Below are positions 4,652-10,532 of a stretch of 10,532 bases of DNA, one piece after another. A program made the translations under genes and the position numbers. Position 1 is the first letter of the stretch, and each line of letters opens with the position of its first letter. Where the stretch lies: positions 1-10,532 of the forward strand of contig DRQV01000233.1 of assembly GCA_011371325.1 (NCBI GenBank), written 5' to 3'. The notes under the pieces are model-generated. The model did no database searches, was not told the DNA's origin, and was given only the letters and a program-made list of their open reading frames with translations. This DNA is from Thioploca sp. Its GTDB lineage: Bacteria > Pseudomonadota > Gammaproteobacteria > Beggiatoales > Beggiatoaceae.

Positions 4652-7012
4652 TTATAATCTAACCTCTTTCACAGTAATTAAGGTTTTTGATGATTTACCA
4701 TATCTATCAGTTGTGGTAAGAACAGTATCGCCAGAATTTAAAGCTCGTAAATAACAGCTAACTGTATTGTTTGTTGATATAGTTGCATAAGTTTGAACGA
4801 TTTCAGCATCTAATATGGTACATGAATTTAACACTGCATCGAATGTTGTAGCAGAATCAATCATTAATTCTAAATCTTCGCCAATAAACATGGTTAATAT
4901 TCCAGGTGAAGTTGGTAATACTGAAGGATTTAAAGTATTGCCTAAAGTAGTACTAACAATTGCTGTGCTTGAGTTTTGGGTAAATAGTAAATCATTAAGT
5001 TCGGTATTAGCTTCTGTTAAAGTAGCGAAAAATAAATATTCCCCTCCAATACCTGCTGGTACTTCAAAATATAATACCGGATAAATTATCTCTTTATCTA
5101 GCAACTCATAACTTATAATATCATTTCTAAATGGTTGAGGGCTAAAGGTAAATGGTTCTAATGGTAGTGCAGTCATGTAATAACGGATACCATTTGGGTC
5201 TTCGATACCGATCCATAAATCTAATCTTGGATAAATAGGTTTATTTACAATATGTTCTACTAAATCTAATTTAACTATTTCTCCAACTCGATAAAAACTT
5301 TGCAATCCAACAAATTCTAAATCTGCTACTGGAACTGGTGGTAATTGATTGAAAGTAATAACTATAGATTGCGGTTGGTTCATGGTAACTTGACAGAAAG
5401 TGGTAGAACCAGAACATGGTCCAGTCCAATTAACAAAATTAGAATTATTAGCTGGCCTAGTTGTTAATAATACTTCAGTATTATTTGCGTACTCTCGCAC
5501 ACATGGTAAATTACATTCCAAACCATCAATTACTACTACTCCAGAACCATTACCCTCAAGACTAATTGATAGTGGAAATGTAGCAATATTATCGATTGCA
5601 AAATTAGCGTTAACATTACTAGATTCAAGCATCGTTAGTTGACAAGTTTTTATAATGCCAGAACAATTACCACTCCAACCAGTAAATATTGAATTATCAT
5701 TCGGGATAGCATTAAGCGTAACCAGAGTATTTTCTACATATTGTTCTTGACAATCATTGCCACAGTTAATCCCTATTGCAGTTACTTTGCCATTACCAAC
5801 AGTATTTACTTGTAACATATATAAATTGTCAGGAATAACTTCAGAAAAATTTGCTATAACTTGTGGAATATCAGTTACTTTTACTTGACAAGTATTGTCC
5901 TCAAGAATAGTACAAACTTGATTCCAACCAGTAAAATTAAATCCATCTGCTGCATTAGCAGTTAAAATTGCGTTATCTGATTTTATGCAACCATTAGCAC
6001 AGCCATTAATATCAACATTACCTTCTCCAATTATAGTGATAGTTGATTCATCTATATGAATAGTTATATCATTGCCATATTCATCTAAATTAATGAAGGG
6101 AGAAAAATTTGCTACTACTTTGTCAATATCAGTTATTGCTATTTGGCAATCATTTTCGACAATAGTACAAATATCATTCCAACCATCAAAGATAAAATCA
6201 GTAGCTGGAGTTGCAGTTAATATTACTGTTTCAGCATCAATATTTTGTATATCTATACTACCATCTCCAACTATGGTAACTGAACTAGCTAAATTAATAT
6301 TGCTTCTAGAACAAGTAGGATATTCATCATCAACTGAACATATTGGTAAGCTAGAAACAGCATATTCTACTCTTCCATAATCAGCTCCTTCAATTTTACA
6401 TAATTTTTTATTGCCACTAATACCTAATAAGCGTAAGTTTGTCAGAGTGCTGAAGTTTGGAACTGGCCCACTCAATTGGTTGTAACTAAGATCAAGCTCT
6501 TGCAAGCTATTCAACCCGGTTAAGTCTGGAATTTGACCGCATAATTGATTATGATATAAAGATAATTTTTCCAATTTAGCTAGTCCGCTAAAATCTGGAA
6601 TTGAACCACTAAATTGATTATTACGTAAATTAACATGAGTTAAATTAATTAAATTAGATAAGTCTGGTACATTGCCAGATATTTTATTACTATGTAAAAT
6701 TAATTTAGTTACTTCAGTTAAACCACTTAAATTAGGCAAATAACCAGTAAGACCATTATCATTAAGATTTAATTCTAATACATTACTATTAGTATCAGTT
6801 GTAATTAATGCAAAATTATTCGGGTCTTCACCATTCCAATTAGTATTATTTACCCAAGAATCACCATTAGTTGTTTGATAAATTTGTAATAAAGTTTCAC
6901 ATTGTTCTATTGGCATTCCCAGAACGGTATTACAATCAGTTTCAGCCTTAATTATGGAAGCAAAACTTCCTAATATAGATATTATAAATATAAAATAGAG
7001 TTGTTTTAACAT
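4652..7012 (-). CDS. Secreted leucine-rich-repeat / Cys-rich B-repeat protein
   Basis: This is a 786-residue exported protein of unknown specific role. The start is the ATG at 7012, preceded by AGGA about seven bases away; an in-frame TTG at 7027 would add five residues before a normal signal peptide and is rejected. The signal peptide covers residues 1-23 (cleavage before ETDCN). Residues 24-77 form an N-terminal cap (EQCETLLQIYQTTNGDSW). Residues 78-192 hold five LRRs of exactly 23 residues (pattern L-x-L-x-x-N-x-L-x-G-x-x-P-x-L) plus a partial sixth. Residues about 243-555 contain four repeats of the type seen in divergent InlB B-repeats (F-x-G-W core, then C, ending in V-x-A-N-F or a variant). 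Residues 564-690 are the domain shared with the WD40 neighbour. Residues 691-786 form a beta-rich tail with SGDTVLTTTDRYGKSS, resembling a bacterial Ig-like (Big) domain. Adhesion or ligand binding at the cell surface is the likely role, by inference. Confidence 0.88.
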   Translation of the reverse strand: MLKQLYFIFIISILGSFASIIKAETDCNTVLGMPIEQCETLLQIYQTTNGDSWVNNTNWNGEDPNNFALITTDTNSNVLELNLNDNGLTGYLPNLSGLTEVTKLILHSNKISGNVPDLSNLINLTHVNLRNNQFSGSIPDFSGLAKLEKLSLYHNQLCGQIPDLTGLNSLQELDLSYNQLSGPVPNFSTLTNLRLLGISGNKKLCKIEGADYGRVEYAVSSLPICSVDDEYPTCSRSNINLASSVTIVGDGSIDIQNIDAETVILTATPATDFIFDGWNDICTIVENDCQIAITDIDKVVANFSPFINLDEYGNDITIHIDESTITIIGEGNVDINGCANGCIKSDNAILTANAADGFNFTGWNQVCTILEDNTCQVKVTDIPQVIANFSEVIPDNLYMLQVNTVGNGKVTAIGINCGNDCQEQYVENTLVTLNAIPNDNSIFTGWSGNCSGIIKTCQLTMLESSNVNANFAIDNIATFPLSISLEGNGSGVVVIDGLECNLPCVREYANNTEVLLTTRPANNSNFVNWTGPCSGSTTFCQVTMNQPQSIVITFNQLPPVPVADLEFVGLQSFYRVGEIVKLDLVEHIVNKPIYPRLDLWIGIEDPNGIRYYMTALPLEPFTFSPQPFRNDIISYELLDKEIIYPVLYFEVPAGIGGEYLFFATLTEANTELNDLLFTQNSSTAIVSTTLGNTLNPSVLPTSPGILTMFIGEDLELMIDSATTFDAVLNSCTILDAEIVQTYATISTNNTVSCYLRALNSGDTVLTTTDRYGKSSKTLITVKEVRL
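4943..5323 (-). other. Shared C-terminal-type domain, copy B (LRR protein)
   Basis: Residues 564-690 of the LRR protein run from LEFVGLQSFYRVGEIVKLDL through RLDLWIGIEDPNG and ALPLEPF to FEVPAGIGGEYLFFATL. The order and spacing match copy A in the downstream WD40 protein, at modest identity. Here the domain is followed by a further Ig-like tail and is therefore not at the extreme C-terminus. Confidence 0.75.
5348..6286 (-). repeat. Four Cys-patterned InlB-B-like repeats
   Basis: Four related units of about 60-75 residues lie at residues 243-304, 323-390, 400-472 and 481-555. Each has a G-[DEN]-G start, an F-x-x-W core (DGW, TGW, TGW, VNW) and an ending near ANFS/ITFN. Units 2-4 carry a C-x3-C pair (338/342, 417/421, 500/504) and a second pair (367/375, 450/457, 533/540). 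Unit 1 has only the second pair (282/289). The cysteines suggest disulfides in an oxidising compartment. Confidence 0.8.
6437..6781 (-). repeat. Five 23-residue leucine-rich repeats
   Basis: Residues 78-192 of the LRR protein are five consecutive 23-residue units with N-x-[LIF]-x-G at the turn and [IVL]-P-[ND]-[LF] after it, such as NQLSGPVPNF and NQFSGSIPDF. The G-x-[IVL]-P feature is like that of plant-type LRRs. A shortened sixth unit (LRLLGISGNKKLC) closes the array. Confidence 0.88.
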
Positions 7013-7027
7013 AATATTTTCCTGCAA

Positions 7028-7148
7028 GTAAATTATGGCAATTCATGAGTGGTTAAAGTTATGCAAATATGTAAGATTCAATGAAAAACAAATTTTTATT
7101 AAACTTGATTGATATAATTTATAAAATCATTATATCTTACATAAAAAA
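7028..7148. promoter_or_regulatory. Spacer upstream of the LRR gene with AT-only inverted repeat
   Basis: The 121-bp spacer between the aldolase stop and the TTG region of the LRR gene contains a perfect 8-bp inverted repeat GATATAAT (7111-7118) / ATTATATC (7129-7136) around a 10-base loop. Its minus-strand reading includes TATAAT (complement of 7129-7134), a possible -10 for the LRR gene. No T-run follows, so it is not a convincing terminator, and no matching -35 is clear. Confidence 0.3.
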
Positions 7149-8099
7149 CTATTCTACAATTTCTTGCAAAGTTATTTTGTCATAAAACTCAGCAAATTTA
7201 TCTTTATCTGGAGTAGACCTGACAGCTATAGCAGTTCTTGGATGTTCATTAAGCATCCCTGTCACCATCATCGGAATTATATAACCCCATTCAATATCTT
7301 TTCGTAAAGGCAGAAAATATTCTTCAATTAGTTTTAAAATTGGTCTGAGATGGTATTTAGGATTTTTTAAAAAACCAACCAACAATTCAAGATTGCAATT
7401 ACCAGCTCCTCTACCGATACCATATACAGAAGCATCTAGTATGTTTACTCCTTCGATAATGGCCTGTACAGTATTGCTAAAAGCCAACTGGCAATTATTA
7501 TGACAATGAATACCAATAGTTTTACCTGATAAAGCATCTATATATTTTTTGGCTAAGAAAGTAATATCTTCACAATATAAAGAACCAAATGAATCAACTA
7601 GATACACATAAGGAATTTCAGTTGCATCAATTTGCTTCAACGCTTCATCAATATCTCTTTCTCTATTGGTTGAAACAGCCATCAAATTAAGTGTAACTTC
7701 ATAACCTTTATCCATAATTTGATTGGCGAGAGCAATACCTTTATCCACATCTTTGATATAAGAGGCAACTCGAATCATATCAAATACAGAGTCTTCTACT
7801 GGTAAAATATCTTCTTCTTGAACTCGTCCAATATCTACCATACAAGCTAATTTAGTTTTTAATTCAAGTCCTTCTAATACTTGGCGTACATCTTCTTCTT
7901 TACAAAATCGCCATTTTCCATATTCTTTGGGATCAAATATATCAGTCGAAGCTTTATAGCCGATTTCCATATAATCAACTCCAGCTTCGCAAACAGCTTG
8001 ATACGTTGCCCGCACCAATTCATCACTAAATTGCCACTTATTAATTAAACCACCGTCGCGAATTGTACAATCAAGTACCTTTATTTCTGGTCTATACAT
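7149..8099 (-). CDS. DRE-TIM metallolyase (HMG-CoA lyase/4-hydroxy-2-oxovalerate aldolase-like)
   Basis: This encodes a 316-residue cytosolic TIM-barrel enzyme of the HMGL-like (DRE-TIM) superfamily, which uses a divalent metal to make or break C-C bonds of acyl or 2-oxo acids. Visible features are LDCTIRDGG (9-17, with the R-D pair of the DRE motif), the strand EIGYKAST (45-52), DSFGS (169-173), the metal-binding HCHNN (198-202) and GIGRGAGN (227-234). The TxRDGG form, rather than TLRDG-x-Q of isopropylmalate or citramalate synthases, places it near the 'aldolase catalytic domain' proteins that sometimes sit in surface-sugar clusters. The length fits a stand-alone catalytic domain without regulatory or CoA-handling extensions. 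The substrate is unknown. It has its own promoter and is separated from aprA by a terminator, so it is not part of the apr unit. The ATG has only a weak Shine-Dalgarno. Confidence 0.82.
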   Translation of the reverse strand: MYRPEIKVLDCTIRDGGLINKWQFSDELVRATYQAVCEAGVDYMEIGYKASTDIFDPKEYGKWRFCKEEDVRQVLEGLELKTKLACMVDIGRVQEEDILPVEDSVFDMIRVASYIKDVDKGIALANQIMDKGYEVTLNLMAVSTNRERDIDEALKQIDATEIPYVYLVDSFGSLYCEDITFLAKKYIDALSGKTIGIHCHNNCQLAFSNTVQAIIEGVNILDASVYGIGRGAGNCNLELLVGFLKNPKYHLRPILKLIEEYFLPLRKDIEWGYIIPMMVTGMLNEHPRTAIAVRSTPDKDKFAEFYDKITLQEIVE

Positions 8100-8146
8100 A
8101 ATTTAAATTCTAATTTCTTTGGGAATATTGTGAAAACAAGAATAGT

Positions 8147-8176
8147 ATTATAACTGAAATATATATTTTAGGTAAA
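8147..8176 (-). promoter_or_regulatory. Sigma-70-type promoter of the aldolase gene
   Basis: On the minus strand a TATAAT -10 (complement of 8147-8152) is preceded, at 18 bp, by TTTACC (complement of 8171-8176), which matches four of six bases of TTGACA. Transcription would start near 8140, leaving a leader of about 40 nt before the ATG at 8099. The position, downstream of the apr terminator, fits an independent unit. Confidence 0.55.
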
Positions 8177-8302
8177 TATTCGTTACAGATAAAATTTTTT
8201 CAGTCTTTCTTAAAATATTATATGTACCGCATCAACATTAAAAATGTGTTCCATTATAAAAAAGATTAATAAATGTTTTATAAAAATATGTACATTAAAT
8301 AC

Positions 8303-8336
8303 AAAAAAGCCCAACCATCTCTCGATAGTCGGGCTT
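8303..8336 (-). terminator. Strong intrinsic terminator after aprA
   Basis: The minus strand forms a 13-bp stem, AAGCCCGACTATC with GATGGTTGGGCTT (two G-U pairs), closed by a GAGA tetraloop, and the T-run is complementary to 8303-8308. It begins 34 bp past the aprA stop and ends the aprBA transcript. On the plus strand the stem is followed by CTTT only, so it is weaker in that direction. Confidence 0.92.
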
Positions 8337-8369
8337 CTTTAAAACAGCTTAAAAAGTAATTAAACTAAC

Positions 8370-10298
8370 TTATTTTTTCACCAAATCAACATGAGGAACT
8401 TTTTTCAAAGACCATTCTTTAGTCTTCTTATCATAAGTTGAGTTTACAAAACATTTCCAATTTTCTTCATCCACGAAGTTATGATCCATGCGATAGTAGA
8501 AGCCAGGATAACGGCTTTCTTCACGAAATTGGATATGCTTCATATGAGCTTCAGCAGTAATTATGCGATGATAGTTTTCCCAAGCACGTAATAACTCATG
8601 CAAGTCTTTAGCACGCATTTTAGCAGCATCTTCCTTCAATACACCCAACTTCTGTTCACAAACATCCAACATATGAGCATTAGTTTGATACCAAGTAGCC
8701 ACACCAGCACAATACTCATCCATAATTTTTTGCAAACGGAATTGCAACATCTTTGGAGTGATATAGTTAGGATTAATATCAATTGCAGTAGAGTAATCCT
8801 TATGCTCTAAGAAAGTCTTAACTGGCTTATAAATCTCAGCTACCAACTCTTCAACAGAAGTATCTAACTCAGGTTTATAGTCTGGATTGTCTTGTACATA
8901 TTTAACAAGACCTTTAGCAGCAAGACGACCTTCAGCATGTGAACCAGAAGAAAATTTATGTCCAGAAGCACCAACACCATCACCAGCAGTAAACAAGCCG
9001 TTTACTGTAGTCATAGAACGATAACCCCAAGACCATTCTTTTGGAGCACCCAAATCGGTTGGGCCAGATACCCAAATACCACAACAACCAGAATGAGAAC
9101 CTAATAAATATGGTTCGGTAGGCATTAATTCAGATGCTTTCTTCTCAGGTTCAATGTCTTCACCAGCCCATACACCAGCTTGGCCAATACACATATCTAA
9201 GAAATCTTCCCAAGCTTCAGATTCCAAATGCTTAAGCTCACGCTTACTTAAAGTTTTGGCCAAATCACCCAATGCAGTAGGAGTATCCATATAAATTGGG
9301 CCACGGCCTTCTTTCATTTCGTGCATCATTAAATGATTACGCAAACAAGAGGCAGGTACATGAGCTAAACCATAAGGAGGATAGTCTTTCAACATTTCCT
9401 TATTTTTATCCATGTACACTTCGCCTATAGCATTAGTGGCTTTAGCTTTGAATAATAAGAACCAAGCACCAACTGGACCATAACCATCTTTAAAGCGAGC
9501 TGGTACGAAACGATTTTCCATCATAGTCAATTCAGCACCGGCTTCAGCAGCCATTGCATAGGTTGAACCTGCATTCCATACTGGATACCAAGCACGACCA
9601 GTACCTTCACCAACGGAACGTGGACGGAATAAGTTTACACAACCACCAGCAGCTAACAAGCAAGCTTTAAATTTATAAACGTATACTTTATGTTCACGAA
9701 CTGAAAACCCAACTGCACCTGCAATCCTAGTAGGATCATTTTTATCATTAATTAATTTAACGATAAATACTCGTTCTTGAATTTTATCAGTGCCAAGAGC
9801 TTTTTTAGCGGCTTCAGCTACAATCCATTTGTAAGACTCACCATTGATCATGATTTGCCATTTACCAGAACGTACTGGTTTACCACCGTCCCTTAAGGAT
9901 GTTCCACCTTTAGAACCATCATGACGCTCACCATTTTCATCAGTTTTCCAAATTGGTAAACCCCAATCTTCAAACAAATGCACGGAGTCATCAACATGAC
10001 GACCTAAATCATAGGCTAAATCATCACGAGTAATACCCATTAAATCATTGGCAACCATGCGTGCATAGTCAGCAGGATCATTATCACCAAGATAAGTATT
10101 AATAGCGGATAAACCTTGAGCTACAGCACCAGAACGATCCATTGCAGCTTTATCAACTAATTTAATTGATATATCAGTACCTTCTATCCAACGCATAGCT
10201 TCATATGCAGCACCGCAACAAGCCATACCACCGCCAATTAATAATATATCAACTTCTTCTTCAATGATTTCAGGATTCCCAAAAGTTCCTTCTGCCAT
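8370..10298 (-). CDS. aprA: Adenylylsulfate (APS) reductase, alpha subunit
   Basis: This encodes a 642-residue flavoprotein, the catalytic subunit of dissimilatory APS reductase. In sulfur oxidisers the enzyme runs in reverse, joining sulfite and AMP to give APS and two electrons; ATP sulfurylase then makes ATP and sulfate. It works in the cytosol as a dimer with the iron-sulfur subunit AprB. Visible features are the FAD dinucleotide loop VDILLIGGGMACCG (16-29), MDRSGAVAQGLSAIN (53-67), LAAGGCVNLFRPRSVG (215-230), ENRFVPARFKDGYGP (261-275), where Arg268 probably equals the substrate-binding Arg of the Archaeoglobus enzyme, HSGCCGIWVSGPTDLGAP (402-419), where His402 probably equals its active-site His, and GLFTAGDGVGASGHKFSSGS (434-453), the second FAD segment. 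The length is normal and no frame break is seen. AGGT lies about ten bases before the ATG. It follows aprB by 102 nt and ends in a strong terminator, so aprBA-linked genes such as aprM or qmo do not lie downstream. Confidence 0.97.
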   Translation of the reverse strand: MAEGTFGNPEIIEEEVDILLIGGGMACCGAAYEAMRWIEGTDISIKLVDKAAMDRSGAVAQGLSAINTYLGDNDPADYARMVANDLMGITRDDLAYDLGRHVDDSVHLFEDWGLPIWKTDENGERHDGSKGGTSLRDGGKPVRSGKWQIMINGESYKWIVAEAAKKALGTDKIQERVFIVKLINDKNDPTRIAGAVGFSVREHKVYVYKFKACLLAAGGCVNLFRPRSVGEGTGRAWYPVWNAGSTYAMAAEAGAELTMMENRFVPARFKDGYGPVGAWFLLFKAKATNAIGEVYMDKNKEMLKDYPPYGLAHVPASCLRNHLMMHEMKEGRGPIYMDTPTALGDLAKTLSKRELKHLESEAWEDFLDMCIGQAGVWAGEDIEPEKKASELMPTEPYLLGSHSGCCGIWVSGPTDLGAPKEWSWGYRSMTTVNGLFTAGDGVGASGHKFSSGSHAEGRLAAKGLVKYVQDNPDYKPELDTSVEELVAEIYKPVKTFLEHKDYSTAIDINPNYITPKMLQFRLQKIMDEYCAGVATWYQTNAHMLDVCEQKLGVLKEDAAKMRAKDLHELLRAWENYHRIITAEAHMKHIQFREESRYPGFYYRMDHNFVDEENWKCFVNSTYDKKTKEWSLKKVPHVDLVKK

Positions 10299-10346
10299 AT
10301 TTTTATATACCTATTGTCTGTTAATTTTAAGATTATTTTTTTTAAG

Positions 10347-10390
10347 GTCCAAAATACTTGTCTTGGAAGAACCAAAGTTAAAGTTTGGAC
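10347..10390 (-). promoter_or_regulatory. Hairpin-forming aprB-aprA intergenic segment
   Basis: The 102-nt spacer contains a perfect 7-bp inverted repeat, GTCCAAA (10347-10353) / TTTGGAC (10384-10390). Inside it are competing pairings: CCAAA (10372-10376) with TTTGG (10384-10388), and TTGG with CCAA around an AAGAA loop near 10363-10373. On the mRNA an A-rich run follows, not a T-run, so it is not an intrinsic terminator. It could adjust mRNA stability or the AprB:AprA ratio, which is inference. Confidence 0.4.
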
Positions 10391-10400
10391 TCCTAATAAA

Positions 10401-10532
10401 TTACAAATTAATCAATTGACTTCTGTCGCCTTTTAAGTCAGAAGGGTTAAGGTTATAGAAGCCATTATTACCAATTTCATCCATATTAGCGGATGGCATA
10501 CCAGCATAAGGATCGATAGAACCTTCTGGAGT
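10401..10532 (-). CDS. aprB: APS reductase, beta subunit (C-terminal 43 residues)
   Basis: This is the 3' end of a gene that enters the window from the right. The 43 residues begin TPEGSIDPYAGMPSANMDEI and end in DLKGDRSQLINL before TAA. The TTPEGSIDPY-type element is characteristic of the C-terminal tail of AprB, which wraps around AprA in the known heterodimer. AprB carries the two [4Fe-4S] clusters that take electrons from the FAD of AprA; the cluster-binding cysteines lie outside the window. The position directly upstream of aprA confirms the call. Confidence 0.88.
   Translation of the reverse strand, partial: TPEGSIDPYAGMPSANMDEIGNNGFYNLNPSDLKGDRSQLINL

Noticed and set aside
7013..7027. 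Longer LRR-protein start at TTG 7027
   Set aside because: The ATG at 7012 has AGGA at good spacing and begins directly at a canonical signal peptide. The TTG start would place that ribosome-binding site inside the gene.
8215..8260. Second promoter-like TATAAT (complement of 8253-8258) and a small hairpin near 8231-8250
   Set aside because: There is no acceptable -35 at 16-18 bp, and the promoter at 8147-8176 is better placed for the aldolase gene; the hairpin is only 4-5 bp.

Overview
The window is an AT-rich stretch (roughly one third G+C) from a gammaproteobacterial sulfur oxidiser. The clearest marker is a complete aprA, preceded by the 3' end of aprB, encoding the dissimilatory adenylylsulfate (APS) reductase. 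The ribB-type / ribH / nusB order is typical of Gammaproteobacteria. Large secreted proteins built from WD40, PKD, leucine-rich and InlB-B-like repeats are, from memory, common in large sulfur bacteria of the Thiotrichales (Beggiatoa/Thiomargarita relatives). The family-level placement is an inference that I could not test. Every convincing gene lies on the minus strand, so transcription runs from high to low coordinates.

In transcription order: (1) The aprB C-terminus (10401-10532), a 102-nt spacer able to form alternative hairpins, then aprA (8370-10298), closed by a strong intrinsic terminator (8303-8336). (2) A single-gene unit with its own candidate promoter (8147-8176) encodes a DRE-TIM aldolase/lyase-like enzyme (7149-8099) of unknown substrate. 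(3) Two secreted repeat proteins, probably co-transcribed: an LRR plus Cys-rich B-repeat protein (4652-7012) and a seven-bladed WD40 plus PKD protein (2828-4579). They have unrelated N-terminal halves but share a homologous domain of about 120 residues that I cannot assign to a named family. (4) A tight riboflavin/antitermination operon: ribB fused to a degenerate GTP-cyclohydrolase-II-like domain (1596-2711), ribH (1130-1594) and nusB (690-1130), with a 1-nt gap and a 1-nt overlap between genes. (5) A gene-free 541-bp stretch (149-689) with decayed-looking reading frames and a G+C-rich island that may be the 3' relic of an IS200/IS605 tnpB element. (6) The start of a membrane-anchored GldG-like gene (1-148) that leaves the window.

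Functionally, aprBA carries energy metabolism (sulfite + AMP to APS, electrons toward the membrane). ribB/ribH supply the flavin needed by AprA's FAD and other flavoenzymes, though the closeness of the two loci may be chance. The two secreted proteins look like surface or periplasmic binding/adhesion modules. The most interesting items for follow-up are the shared C-terminal domain of the two secreted neighbours, the exact 42-residue periodicity of the WD40 propeller, the disulfide-patterned B-repeats, the inactive-looking RibA half of the riboflavin protein, and the relic island at 328-394. I did not find a clear new defence or mobile system here.
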